Positions 10,301-22,266 of a stretch of 64,000 nt of DNA are shown in pieces. The notes below the pieces were generated by a model, which ran no database searches, was not told where the DNA came from, and was given only the letters and a program-made list of their open reading frames with translations. A program made the position numbers and the translations under genes. The stretch is from Piezodorus guildinii (taxonomy: Eukaryota; Arthropoda; Insecta; Hemiptera; Pentatomidae), in NCBI GenBank assembly GCA_023052935.1, contig CM041292.1:86349169-86413168 (forward strand). The letters run 5' to 3'. Numbering within the stretch: the first letter of the stretch is position 1; the number at the start of each line of letters is the position of its first letter.

Positions 10301-11110
10301 CTTGTATGAAAAGAAGCTGTATGATTGATCATTTTTCGAATTAAATTCCAGACTGAGGAGGAATGCTGCTGAGCAATGTATTTTGACTTCTCTTCCGTGA
10401 CATAACTTGTCATTCCCTGATTTTGATTGCTGTTGAATTATATAATTGAGTTTCTTCGGTGGTGAGGAAACTAAAATAAAATAAATTTTGGTCGATGGAC
10501 TACTTCATTTTAAATTATTATTATTATGGAATTTCTAGGAATTTTTTATCATCCTATTCTACTTTTTGTCGATTTCATGGTCATTTACTGCTTTTATTTT
10601 ATGATAACTTTTAACTTTTTTACTTTTTATCTCTCTCTCTCTTTGTAGAAAACGTTTGTCAAAATTTTGTTTTCTAAAGAAATGAGTAGTTTTCAATTTC
10701 TACAGACATAATTGTATTAGAAGAAGCAAGATGATTGATCCTTCATCGAATTTAAATCAAGACTGAGAAGAAGGAGTGCTGTTGGGTACTATATTTCGCC
10801 ATCTGTGACCTGACAAAACTTGTCATTTAGTTCCCTGATTGTCATTGTTATCTTAAATCATTACTCGAATGTCTCAAATACGGAGAAAACTGGAATATAA
10901 TAAATTATGGCTTATGGATTATGTATTATCAAATTATTATTATTATTATATATTTACAAGAGATTTTGAATTATCATACTAGTCTACGTTTGGTCAACTC
11001 TATGGCCAATTTTAGTTTTTCTTTAATGATAAGTTTTTTATATATATATTTTACTTTATCTATATACCTATCTATTTCTTATCTCTCCCTTTATTTAAAG
11101 AAAAAAAAAT
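10301..11110. repeat. Diverged tandem duplication, unit about 410 bp
   Basis: The block at 10301-10700 and the block at 10711-11110 align along their length at roughly 70% by eye. Landmarks in the same order are ATGATTGATC, AGACTGAG, a TGCTG segment, ACTTGTCATT, CCCTGATT and AAATTATTATTATTAT. The unit has no recognised coding content. It could be two copies of one repeat in tandem or an old local duplication. Confidence 0.65.
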
Positions 11111-12608
11111 GTATGTTACTCTGTGTTCATCTACTCAGTGGGCTTGAAGCACTGTATTTTCAGATTTCTCCTTTCTTTAGAACTTAGATCATTTTCGTAT
11201 CTTAAATGGTAAACTTTTCACTTCGATATTATCAGCTGAACATTTACTGACTTGACCTATTGGTCGTATATCCCTGGTAAGAGTACCATAAAGAGACCTT
11301 TGACAAGCCTAGACCTATATAGAGTATGTTTGGGATGAAGCGGTCCAAGGGAGGGCGACCGAACTACAAGGGACAGAGCAGACGAGGAGATATTATGAGG
11401 AGATGTTGTATGTAAATCGGTGAGCTGTTAACAGCTAATAAGTCCTTTGAGAGGGGCAGCTAGGCAATGAGGGAGCCATATAGTTAGGCTCACCTTCTTG
11501 ATGAGCCCGTGTTAGCCCCCTGTGACAAGCTCCCTCACTGTGTCTATTAAACTCCTCCTCGGCGGTTGTAACATGGTCTTTGACACCTCACTCTCTCGCC
11601 ATTATATTGCTTCTAATGACGTCCTCACATCTCGGCTACTGTGTGTTTTCTTGTTTGGCTAGCTCTTCATCAGTGATAATACTCTTGTGTAATTTTGGAG
11701 ATATACATCTCTTCAGTGTTGGGTGATGTTAATGTATGTGTTGAGAATTTTTTTTTTTTTTTTTTTTTTGAAGTGAAATCTTATTTAGACGCGCTATGCG
11801 ATTTTTGACCGGGGTAAAAACTTTGATTACGTGAACATGGTAACGTCACCAACATGCTATAGAATGGCGCATGCGCTCTGTGTATACCTGTCTATTAGAG
11901 ATAAGATAACGATATCAATTTCCGTGAACGTTATCGATACCGGCACGAAAATATCGATATTTCTAATACTTTATTTCAGTATTTAATTTAATTAAAATCA
12001 GTCGCAAATGAACGAGTAAAGACATGGTAGATAAACTATGTCTTAGAAATTACCTTTTACTGTGCATAAACTTAATATAATGAATATTTTAATCCTCTTG
12101 ACTATGATAAAATATCGATATTTCTAAATATTATTAACTAATTACTTTGCATGGAAGCATTCAAACATATAAAGCAAACTCATAATGATCTAACTGTCAA
12201 TATTTAAATCGTAGTTAAGCGATATCGCAAAGAACATCTTCATCCTATAAGCATAGAAATATGACATTTCAAAATTAAACTAATTTTAATAATATAGGTT
12301 TCAATTAAACACAATGTATATTTCATTACTAATTAAAACTTATATTTTTTGTATGTGTAGGTTTTTAAAATAATTATTATTACAATCGTAATATAACATC
12401 AATTTAATTTTATCATATGTTAGTCATTTAATTCGATACGAGACTCAAAAGACTTATGAATTGTTTTATCAGATTCACATTTGGAATCCCCAGACGCTCC
12501 CATGTTTCTAGAAGTTACACCGTGTTGAATTGGCTCTATCCCCCTTTCCGTAGGCAGTACCTCCTAGGTGTCTGTTTCTTCAGATTTTTCTAAACTAAAA
12601 AACCTCCT
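11111..12608. other. Non-coding, one GC-richer island
   Basis: A G+C-richer segment at about 11320-11650 shows no coding motif that I recognise. A T run of about 22 lies at 11748-11769. Around 11895-11965 and again near 12113-12126 the words ATCGATAT and ATCGATATTTCTAA recur, suggesting a small degraded repeat. Confidence 0.35.
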
Positions 12609-12617
12609 TATATTCTT

Positions 12618-12851
12618 GATATGCTTACCACTTGTTCCTCTGTCCATTCAGTAAACACTAGATCCCAACCCATAAACTTGTATATACCTTCACACAGATC
12701 CGTCTCCTTCAAAAAATCCTTTGCTATTCGTGCTACCCTATTTTGGAATTCCTTGCCTGTATCCATTCGTAAATCCTTATCATTGTCCACTTTCAAACAC
12801 CACCTATTTCTCAATCTTCTAAAGTATCATCAATCTTCCCAGCATATGTAA
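12618..12851 (+). pseudogene. RT C-terminal fragment of an unrelated LINE
   Basis: Encodes a short stretch with the arrangement FKKSFAIRATLFWNSLPVSI followed by SLSTFKHHLFLNLL. The motif R-A-x-x-x-W-N-S-L-P and the following S-x-x-x-F-K are typical of the extreme C-terminus of LINE RT ORFs from CR1/I-like groups, not the jockey family of the other copies. No upstream RT motifs are retained. It lies just before the inverted LINE at 12938. Confidence 0.6.
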
Positions 12852-12937
12852 TATTTAAAATCTATAGATGATACTATTCATTGTCACGAAATCCCTCTTT
12901 TATTGTTAAACTAAAGTCTTAAACGACCAGACAATTA

Positions 12938-13250
12938 TCATGTATATTGTACTTTTCTTGTTATTCTTAGGGGAATATTATTAAAGTTAATGGGAGGAGA
13001 AGGTTTGTGGTTCAGGGTGAACACTACATGAGCACTCTTGGACTCGTTCATCTTTATTTTCCATCTAGAAGCCCAAGCAGAAATTTCATCAAGGTGGTTT
13101 TGGAGGGATATTGCCGCTTGTAAAGGATCCTTATCTGAACAAAGAACAGCTGTATCATCAGCAAAAGTAGCCAAAAGAGTCCTATTGTGCTGGGGAAGAT
13201 CTGACATTTAAATGTTAAACAATATTGGTCCTAAAACACTGCCCTGATTT
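12938..13250 (-). pseudogene. Inverted RT core fragment (motifs B and C)
   Basis: Reads on the minus strand as QGSVLGPILFNI, one stop codon, then MSDLPQHNRTLLATFADDTA and on to INFNNIPLRITRKVQYT. Motif B and the catalytic FADD of motif C are both present. The segment stops where the Y-L-G-hxLD region would begin, which also does not appear in the plus-strand part. Jockey-clade by similarity to the full-length ORF2s in this window. Confidence 0.8.
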
Positions 13251-13284
13251 TCTTTATAGTTTATTAAAATTATAGTCCTAAAAC

Positions 13285-13593
13285 ACTGATAAAATCGGGA
13301 TAGAACTGTGGGGCTCTGCCAAACCAACAAGTATCCAAAGAATACAGTCCTTTCAGTCGAAAGTGCTGCGCAAAATAGTGGACGCACCGTTCTACGTAAC
13401 AAATGACGTTATACATAACGACTTAAACATTCCGACTATTTCAGCCACTGCTACAGAACAATACAATAACTTCCACCAAAGACTAACATACAACACCAAC
13501 CCTCTTACAGAAACATTAAAATGCTCTACGAATCCTTACAGCCCACCCCGACGACTACGCAGGCGGTGGCCAAGAGATATGCTGATCACTTAA
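13285..13593 (+). pseudogene. RT C-terminal fragment, family c
   Basis: Reads GIELWGSAKPTSIQRIQSFQ and continues through KVLRKIVDAPFYVTNDVI to PPRRLRRRWPRDMLIT and a stop. It matches the C-terminal 100 residues of the full-length LINE ORF2s at family level. The 3' UTR to 13771 has AATAAA and then four or five CATTT repeats. The same family appears, more degraded, at 28250-28560. Confidence 0.85.
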
Positions 13594-13771
13594 CGAACTC
13601 TGCTATGATGAGCCGCTGCTTCAGCAGTCCACAAATTTGCTTATTGCAAAAGAAATGCTGATGGCAAATTAAATTTTATGTCAAATTTTTTTGTTTTGTA
13701 ATAATAAACATTCTTAGGGGAGGACTACTCGTCCCAGAATAAAATTACTTTTCATTTCATTTCATTTCATT

Positions 13772-15685
13772 TAGGCTTATGGACTATAAACACTAAAAAA
13801 CAAAAATATTTTACTGATTGTAAGGATGACTCATCCGAAATCATTTCTAAACATTTTATCAATTTGTAAATATGTGAATAAAGTTTATTTATTTTTTTTG
13901 TTTACTTGTGAGAGAAACTGAGGTTATCTCTTTGAAACAACTATTAAGCTTATTCCTAAATGTCTGAATTTATTTGATACAAATGGCAGGTCCATGGTAG
14001 GCTTACCACCAACTCATTCAGTCTACAATCATATTCAGGTTACGATGACATACTTCAAGATGATATATCTCTATAGGATGGTGATGTTTTACAATTAAAT
14101 GAAGCAATAATAAATAAAAACACACATTCTCATCATAATATACTTTAACGAACATACTCTCTTTTCCTACAAAATTCCAGCGCAAATTAAGAATAAGTTT
14201 CCACTTCTATCGTTAGTCCCTATGACTGTCCGACTTGTAATTTTTTTAATTTTGGTTTTTTACTCTTATCTAGTTATGTACTGGGTATTTATATGTTCTA
14301 ATTCAAGTAAATTTTGTTCATATTTCACGTTCTTGAAAAGATATTCCCCATATCTTATGGAATGCTGCAAATGAACCCCATAAGTAGTCTTAAAAGATGA
14401 TATTGTACACTTGAAAGGGGAGGGGTAATTTGGTCGATTACAAAGGTTCATTATTGAACATAATGTACCGAAATTAGATGTCCAAAATCTTTATTCGTTC
14501 AATGAAATTTTAATGAACTCATATTTACAATACGTATCAATAATAATACTGTCATAAAGCACAACAAAAAAAATTCTCGGACCACAGTAATTTGGTAAAT
14601 TCCTTCTTACCTCTCTTTGAACGATTCCTTACATATTTGTGCAGTTTTCTTTTGAAACTTGTAATACCAGTATAGTGTCTTTCTTAAGTTCTATGATACT
14701 ATAATGGTTCAAATTGTAAGTAGTTTTTTTTATATCTTTGATTTGTATTTATAACGTAAGGAAAAATGTGAGTTCCAATTAAGATGTTTATTTAACTTGC
14801 TATACATGACATTAATTTTGAATTCACTGCATTCTCAAACTTATTCAAATAGTGACATTTACTCGTACGAATATTTTAATATTCTGGTTTGTTTTTTTTT
14901 CTTTTAAGGAATTGAGATAGGAACAATAAATTCCCGAAACGTGGCCTAAACACAATGATTTATTTCTCGTCCGTTGTTCATTGTTTGATTGATTTTTGTT
15001 AAAACAATTGTTTCTATATTAAATGATAAACAGAATTTTATTTAGTAATTTTCTGTTTAAAACATTTTGATTAAGCTTATAGTCCTACTTCTGCGTTGTA
15101 TGGTTTATAATTGAACGCAAAGGCATACAAATTATCTCATGATTTGAAGTCGGTTAAAAATAAACGCCAAATTATGTCTTCTGTACGTAAACAATGTTTA
15201 AAAATTAATTTAATTTATTTTAAACCCGATATTTCCCGACTAAATTTAACTACCCTTCTAATTTATTTTTCATCTGTTTCAACTGTGCAGGAAATATAGG
15301 AAGGTATCAGATTTAGAATAGAATTAGATTGTAAGAGGGCTGGTATCACTAAATCTATGCTGGGATGTTTATTAGGAGAGGAACTGTTATTAGGGGCGGT
15401 GAAGATGTTTATTAGGGACACCGTTGGAGACGGCAATGCGAGGCACATGTTGCCCTACTATTTCTGTGTCCAACCTCAGGGTATTATCCAGGCTACATGG
15501 ACTGCTTTTCTGATTTAGCATGTCTAGGAATTCTTGTAAATAGGATTCTTTTCTTTTGTTTCTCTAGCTGTACAATGATTCTCTCAGAAAGGCGCCCTAG
15601 AAAGTGTCCTATTCAGAAAATTCAACTTCGGACCTTAATTAAAATTTTTATTTATGGCCTAAATATCTCAGTAGTTGTTTTATAT
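13772..15685. other. AT-rich, no gene recognised
   Basis: I see only short ORFs without recognisable domains. The right end, TTTGTTTCCG (15686-15695), is the TSD of LINE copy 2. Confidence 0.4.
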
Positions 15686-16035
15686 TTTGTTTCCGAAAAG
15701 ATCAGCTGATGCGCTCGATGATAACAGTCATACGTTACTTCGTCTCTCAGATTTTTGCTTTTTTCAGTAGGAATTCGCTTGAGTTCAGTCTGGAAAACAT
15801 CACTAGACCTCAGGAATACTACAGCAGTGAATATTGGAGAAATTTCGGTAAGCAAAGTTATAATTTACTTTGTACAATCACGAAAAAGTGAAAGGAGGGT
15901 CACTGATCAGCTGATTGCCGCTAGCTCGGCAAGCTCGGGCTTGCTTTTCTTTTCCTTATCTTTCTTTTATTTATTTTTTTTCCTTCTTATTCTTATTCCA
16001 TTATATATTTATTCCTATTTATTTTTTTTTAATCA

Positions 16036-17352
16036 ATGCGATATTTTCATCAAGTGATGTCCTCAAAAGTTACAAGTAAAAGATCTAGATCTGCAGGTTC
16101 AAACTCGCCTCCCACAAAACAGAGACCTCGCCGTGATAATAATAAAAAAATGATTCCACCAGGGAATGCTTCAGCTACCTCTTTAGGATCTGAACCACAG
16201 CCTAGCACATCATCACAAGGATTAACTGAAGAATCGCCGTTTTTTACACCGAACCCATTTCAGATCCTTCAAATTGAAAAAGAAACAATGGAATCTTCTC
16301 CTATACCAAAAGAACCACAACCTCCACCAATATTTGTTAAAAACATTAAAAACTTTCAACTACTGTGTGCGCATCTAAATAAATTAACCGATCCTAACAG
16401 TTATTATTGTATAAGTAGAACCAGTGATACTAAAATATCCCCGACTACCGCCGAAACCTACAGAAAAATAGTAAAATATCTGACGGAGACCAAAGCTGAT
16501 TTTCATACATATCAGTTACGCCAGGAGAGAGCTTTAAGGGTTGTAATTAGAAACCTACACCCTTCGACACCAGCAGCAGCTATCCAAGAAGAACTGACGG
16601 AGATAGGTTATAAAGTGCGGCAAGTCACCAACGTCCTAAAAGATAAAATTCCACTGCCTCTATTCTTTGTGGACTTGGAGCCATCAGCAGGAGTCGAAAA
16701 AATTTATGACCTCAATAGATTATACTATACTAGTGTAAGAGTTGAAAAACCTTACACTAAGAAAGAAATAGTGCAGTGCCACAATTGTCAGGCATATGGT
16801 CATACTAGAAGTTATTGTCACCACATACCACGCTGTGTGAAATGCGGTGAACAACATAAGTCAGAAGAATGTACAAGACCAAGATCAACACCCGCTGTTT
16901 GTGCTCTGTGCCTCAAGGACCACCCGGCTAGCTACAAGGGATGTCAAATCTATAAGAACCTCAAAAGCAGATACCAAAAACCTCAGAATCTGGATGAAAC
17001 AGCTGAACCGATCAGAAGCAGAAGACAACCTTCAAAAACAATTGATTCCAATGTTACATTTGCCCATCTAGTTGGAGGTGGGAACCAGAACAAAGAGGTC
17101 GAGGCCCTGCCGGAACAACTCACACTTCAAAATCCTCAAACCGTTCCACAACCAGCTATTCCTCAAAATTTACCCAACCCTCAAAAGCCTCATCCGCATC
17201 AAATTTCTCATATTCCTCCTCCATCAAATGTCTCAGACCTTACAAGTTTGATGACATCCTTCATCACTGAAATCAAATCCCTCGTTATGCCGCTAATATC
17301 ACTACTTACTAATCTTGTATCAAACTTAATCCCTTCCTTAAAAAAGCCTTAA
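16036..17352 (+). CDS. LINE copy 2 ORF1: Gag-like protein
   Basis: 438 aa, the same length as the copy 1 Gag and with all three zinc knuckles in place (first knuckle CHNCQAYGHTRSYC). Differences from copy 1 are spread through the protein and include the stretch NLHPSTPAAAIQEELTEIGY in the globular part and much of the Gln/Pro-rich tail. Copies 1 and 3 agree with each other against copy 2 at most of these positions. No lesion is seen. The role is RNA binding in the retrotransposition RNP. Confidence 0.9.
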   Translation: MRYFHQVMSSKVTSKRSRSAGSNSPPTKQRPRRDNNKKMIPPGNASATSLGSEPQPSTSSQGLTEESPFFTPNPFQILQIEKETMESSPIPKEPQPPPIFVKNIKNFQLLCAHLNKLTDPNSYYCISRTSDTKISPTTAETYRKIVKYLTETKADFHTYQLRQERALRVVIRNLHPSTPAAAIQEELTEIGYKVRQVTNVLKDKIPLPLFFVDLEPSAGVEKIYDLNRLYYTSVRVEKPYTKKEIVQCHNCQAYGHTRSYCHHIPRCVKCGEQHKSEECTRPRSTPAVCALCLKDHPASYKGCQIYKNLKSRYQKPQNLDETAEPIRSRRQPSKTIDSNVTFAHLVGGGNQNKEVEALPEQLTLQNPQTVPQPAIPQNLPNPQKPHPHQISHIPPPSNVSDLTSLMTSFITEIKSLVMPLISLLTNLVSNLIPSLKKP

Positions 17353-20061
17353 ATGACTTCACCTAACTCCTTATCCATTCTCCCATGGAATGCGAATGGT
17401 GTTAGAAATCATACTGACGAACTTACAGCTTTATTGCAAGACAAAAACGTTGACGTAGCACTTATTACTGAAACTAGACTAACCACTAAACAGCTCTTCA
17501 AAATACCTCAATACGTAACATACCGTACGGACCACCCAGACGGCAAAGCCCATGCCGGTACTGCTGTCATTGTGCACCAGTCCCTCTCTCATCACTTACT
17601 CCCACTTCCTACCTATGATTTCCTACAAACCACAGCCATAGTAATCAAAACTTTTTCCTTTCCGGTAACCCTTACATCAGCATATTGCCCTCCCAAACAT
17701 TCCATTTCCAACACCGAATTTCTATCCTTTCTAAATTCCTTAGGAAATCATTTCATTCTGGGTGCAGACTTAAATGCCAAGCATCAACAGTGGGGTTCGA
17801 GAACCACGAATTCTCGTGGACGAAATTTGCTGTCTGCACTCAACTCCCGTCATTTCAATCTCCTACCTCCTGATTCCCCTACCTACTGGCCAACCGATCC
17901 CAACCGTAATCCTGACATTCTTGACTTCTTCATTCACAGCGGATTAGGCTCCCTCAACTTATCTGTAACTCGACTTGATGAACTATCCTCAGACCATAGC
18001 CCACTGATCCTAAAAGTATCTCTCACTCCAATTCCAAAACCTATCCCACCGTCATTTATCCGAGGCCCTGTCAACTGGAACCTATTTCGCCAAATCCTGA
18101 CTGATAATATTAACCTCAGAGCGACCCTCAAAACCCCAGAAGACCTTGACGATTCCGTTTACTCCTTCACCACCGCCATTCAGCAAGCTGTCTGGACTGC
18201 CTCCTCTCCTAAGCACTCCAATATAACTCCTATCCAAAACCATTTGCCTCAACACCTTACAGACCTAATCCATGCAAAACGCCGTGCCAGATCATTATGG
18301 CAGCGCACCCGACACCCAACAGATCGCCGCTCCTATAACTTCTATTGTAGAAAATTGAAGCAGGAGTTGGCGATCTTCCGTTTCCAGTTTTTTAATTCCT
18401 ACCTCTCCTCTCTGTCGGCTAGTGATAATTCCCTGTGGAATGTCACGAAGAAGATTTTAAAATCCCATCAAGTTTCCCATCCTCTCCGGCGTGGTGGTGA
18501 CTCCTGGGCTGCGTCTGATGAAGATAAAGCCGAGGAATTCGCCACACACCTCTCCAAAGTATTTACTCCTCACCCGGAATCCCAAAGCAATCACACCGCA
18601 GCAGTACAAGACTTCCTTTTGTCACCAATACCTCCTTCCCTACCTCCTAAAGCTATTAATCCCTCTGAGGTTAAATATCTTCTCCAGAAACTGACCCTCC
18701 GTAAATCTCCTGGACATGATCTCCTTACCCCCCAGATCCTCCGTCAACTTCCGCAGAAAGCTATTATATTCTTTACCTATATCTATAACTGCATCCTACG
18801 CACCACCTATTTTCCTCTCTTGTGGAAACATTCCACAATCATTCTCTTCCTAAAACCAGATAAACCTTCCAGCAACACTTCATCCTACAGACCTATTAGT
18901 CTACTCCCCATCCTCTCAAAAGTCTTTGAAAAACTCCTTCTAAAACGAATCCTGCCTATATTAGAATCACAAAATCTTCCTTTCCATCAGTTTGGTTTCC
19001 GTGCTCATCATTCCACTGTTCAACAAGGACTCCGAGTTGTAGACCATATTTCTTCAGCCCTTGAATGCAAAGAGTATTGTTCTGGTGCGTTTCTGGACAT
19101 AGCGCAAGAGATCTTATGGATATATGGTAAAGCTTTTGACCGGGTATGGCACACCGGATTACTCTTCAAGCTTAAAACGCATTTACCCCAGTCTCTATAC
19201 CTCATTCTACGATCCTATCTCTCAAACCGCTCCTTCCGAGTTCGCTGTGGTGTAGAATTTTCTAACTTTTATACCATTGAGGCCGGTGTTCCTCAAGGCA
19301 GCGTCTTGGGACCCGTCCTCTACATCCTTTACACTGCTGATATTCCTAATCATCCTGACACCTTTCTGGCAACATTTGCAGATGACACCGCCATCCTATC
19401 ATCCAATTCCGATCCTGAAATAGCATCCTTAATCCTGCAAAGACACCTTTGTCTTATCGAGGACTGGTGTAATGCTTGGCGTATTAAGGTTAATGAAAGC
19501 AAATGCACCCACGTCACCTTCACCCTTCGACGCAAATCCTGTCCAATGGTTCATTTCAAATCCATACCGCTTCCTTCCTCAGACACAGTCCGGTATCTTG
19601 GCTTACTACTAGACAAAAGATTGACGTGGAACCCACATACAAGACTTAAACGAAAAGAACTCAACAGACGATTCGGACAGTTATACAGACTACTAAACAG
19701 AAAATCTAAGCTTACAGTTGACAACAAATTATTACTTTACAAGACAATACTGAAGCCAATGTGGACCTACGGACTTGAACTGTGGGGGACAGCTAAACGT
19801 TCTAACATCAAACGCATTCAATCCTTTCAATCCAAAGTCCTTCGAACAATAGTAAATGCTCCTTATTATGTCTCCAACTATACCCTTCACCACGACCTTA
19901 ATGTTCCATTTATTTCAGACCTGATTCCATCTAAATTTTCCAAATTCCACCAGAATCTCATTCATCATCCTAATCCTCTAGCACAATCCCTATCCAGCTC
20001 CACTCATCCATACAACCCTCCTAGAAGGTTGAAACGGCAGTGGCCCCGAGACATATTGTAA
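17353..20061 (+). CDS. LINE copy 2 ORF2: EN-RT with 8-residue insertion in motif A
   Basis: 902 aa. Endonuclease residues WNANG, ITE, AYCPP, GADLN and SDH and RT motifs B and C (GVPQGSVLGP, FADD) are conserved. Relative to copy 1 it is longer by exactly 8 codons, encoded by 19108-19131 and reading EILWIYGK. They fall between FLDIAQ and AFDRVW, four residues past the first motif A aspartate. The insertion is in frame, so the ORF remains open, but it sits beside the catalytic pocket and probably impairs the RT. No matching insertion is present in copies 1 or 3. Confidence 0.9.
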   Translation: MTSPNSLSILPWNANGVRNHTDELTALLQDKNVDVALITETRLTTKQLFKIPQYVTYRTDHPDGKAHAGTAVIVHQSLSHHLLPLPTYDFLQTTAIVIKTFSFPVTLTSAYCPPKHSISNTEFLSFLNSLGNHFILGADLNAKHQQWGSRTTNSRGRNLLSALNSRHFNLLPPDSPTYWPTDPNRNPDILDFFIHSGLGSLNLSVTRLDELSSDHSPLILKVSLTPIPKPIPPSFIRGPVNWNLFRQILTDNINLRATLKTPEDLDDSVYSFTTAIQQAVWTASSPKHSNITPIQNHLPQHLTDLIHAKRRARSLWQRTRHPTDRRSYNFYCRKLKQELAIFRFQFFNSYLSSLSASDNSLWNVTKKILKSHQVSHPLRRGGDSWAASDEDKAEEFATHLSKVFTPHPESQSNHTAAVQDFLLSPIPPSLPPKAINPSEVKYLLQKLTLRKSPGHDLLTPQILRQLPQKAIIFFTYIYNCILRTTYFPLLWKHSTIILFLKPDKPSSNTSSYRPISLLPILSKVFEKLLLKRILPILESQNLPFHQFGFRAHHSTVQQGLRVVDHISSALECKEYCSGAFLDIAQEILWIYGKAFDRVWHTGLLFKLKTHLPQSLYLILRSYLSNRSFRVRCGVEFSNFYTIEAGVPQGSVLGPVLYILYTADIPNHPDTFLATFADDTAILSSNSDPEIASLILQRHLCLIEDWCNAWRIKVNESKCTHVTFTLRRKSCPMVHFKSIPLPSSDTVRYLGLLLDKRLTWNPHTRLKRKELNRRFGQLYRLLNRKSKLTVDNKLLLYKTILKPMWTYGLELWGTAKRSNIKRIQSFQSKVLRTIVNAPYYVSNYTLHHDLNVPFISDLIPSKFSKFHQNLIHHPNPLAQSLSSSTHPYNPPRRLKRQWPRDIL

Positions 20062-20518
20062 ACATCTATTCTGGAGTTCTGACACTGGTCAGATTCTCCT
20101 CTCATGTGCGGTGTGATTGTGGCTGTGGCGCCCTCACTTAGCTTCCGCTGGCTCTCACCAGTGATGCGGCTGAGAGGGAGGCGCTGGGATCCTTTGGACT
20201 CTGCTTGTCCTTCCACAAGTGGGGGGGACAAGCCCCGTCTGGGGTTCCCGAGCTGATTGTAAATATTGTACATAGGTATGAATGTGACATGTTTTGTTTG
20301 TTTATTTGTTAACTTCATTTATTTGTATTTATTTTGTCTATAAATTTTGTTATTGTATACGTTTATTTATTTTGATTTTATTTTATGTAATTTGACTTTC
20401 CTTTTGTTTATATTGTAAATATTGTATGAATGAGATCCTGTAGCACTATTATTATTGTCTATTATGACAAATTGTAATATATACGAATAAAAAAAAAAAA
20501 AAAAAATATTTGTTTCCG

Positions 20519-20790
20519 TATATGTTTGTGATCTACTCTCACAATAAATGATGAATTCAAAAGTGGAAATAATATTGAAATAAATGTCAATAAATATAAT
20601 AATTACATATTAATACTGTTAAAAATGTGTTATTCATTAATTAATTTATTGTTGTTCGGATCGAAAATTTGACGACAGTTCTCTGGTCAGAAATTTAGTG
20701 GAGAATAGTTTTTACTATATAGCATTTGTTGTTAGGACCTATTGTTAAGGCGCTATAGTGTTTTAACCAAAATGAGTCACGTTTTGCCTT
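20519..20790. other. AT-rich, no gene recognised
   Basis: Short spacer between LINE copy 2 and the hAT-like end. No feature is visible. Confidence 0.4.
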
Positions 20791-20910
20791 GTTTTCTTTA
20801 TTTTTGGCGCATCTTTGACACGCTTTATCTCTCTTCATATTCACTCGGGGATCCCCTCGACATCGGCTGCAGACGCAAATGGTCCGCGGACCACCAGTTG
20901 GGAACCACTG
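20790..20910 (-). mobile_element. hAT-like non-autonomous element end
   Basis: On the minus strand the terminus reads CAGTGGTTCCCAACTGGTGG followed by TCCGCGGACC, the consensus style of hAT terminal inverted repeats (CAGnGGTTCCCAA). The terminal base would be 20910, with an 8-bp candidate duplication CTCTAGAG outside it (20911-20918). The opposite terminus and matching TSD were not found, so the left extent is a guess and the copy is probably truncated. Confidence 0.5.
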
Positions 20911-20918
20911 CTCTAGAG

Positions 20919-21635
<717 letters not shown>

Positions 21636-22123
21636 CTACAATTAATTAGTGACTGTCTTTTTAACGAATAGTTACTTTATTTGTCAATCTATATTTATGA
21701 AAGAAAGTTACTTTTCTGTTAATCACAGTATCTCTAAAACGACAAAGGTTGTTAAGCTGAAAATTTTAATGGAGGTTCTCCTTACTGTCTAGATGCGCAA
21801 TTAGGCTAGGTTTTGAGAAAATTCGTCCATAGTTAAAAAAAACTAAAAAAAAAAAAAAACGGATTCTAAAACCATTATGGAAATAGTTTTTCCAATGACT
21901 CAAGAAGTCTACATCTTCTGAAAAATTATAATTACTCATTTGAAAATTTATCAAATTTTAACAAGATGAAAACTAAACAATCTTAATTTGAACATAGATA
22001 AGTTTAAAAGATTTTCAATTTGCAGGAAATGGATTACAGCATATTGAATTTCGAATCTTTTTTTTATTTATTTATTTTTTTTTTTTTTTGTGTCTGGTTA
22101 AATTGTAACGTTTTCCCTCTTTG

Positions 22124-22266
22124 TTTACTCATTTAATTTCACCTTATGCTGTTGTAGCTAATCGGATGTTGCTACAGTATGAGTCCTAAATTTAGTCTAT
22201 CCGGGTTTATTGAGGATAGCAGCGGTGCTATGTTTTTGACCGCCTGATTTTGTAAGGCTAGTGGTA
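22124..22266 (-). mobile_element. SINE family 2 fragment
   Basis: Contains the 3' body of family 2 in minus orientation (TAGCTAATCGGATGTTGCTA, then TATCCGGGTTTATTGAGGAT) but lacks the tRNA-like head. The right break is near 22266. Diverged and therefore probably old. Confidence 0.7.

Larger units (their letters stand above)
12938..13771 (+). mobile_element. 5'-inverted (twin-priming type) LINE fragment, family c
   Basis: Two adjacent parts of one LINE lie in opposite orientation. Minus-strand RT core (motifs B and C) occupies about 12938-13250, and plus-strand RT C-terminus with 3' UTR occupies about 13285-13771. The 3' end is a (CATTT)n array instead of poly(A). This head-to-head arrangement of 5' and 3' portions, with the middle of the RT missing, is the signature of twin priming during integration. 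Confidence 0.8.
15696..20508 (+). mobile_element. Full-length jockey-clade LINE, copy 2
   Basis: 4.8 kb, flanked by a 10-bp TSD TTTGTTTCCG at 15686-15695 and 20509-20518, with a poly(A) tail at about 20488-20506. The 5' UTR, ORF order and TAA-ATG junction match copy 1. The 3' UTR (20062-20487) is longer and different, containing a G+C-richer block at about 20100-20260. It is shared with copy 3 but not with copy 1. Both ORFs are open, yet ORF2 has an 8-codon insertion in RT motif A. Confidence 0.93.

Noticed and set aside
11888..11975. Regulatory cluster of ATCGAT palindromes
   Set aside because: The repeated ATCGATAT words are few and imperfectly arranged. A small degraded repeat explains them as well, and there is no gene nearby to regulate.
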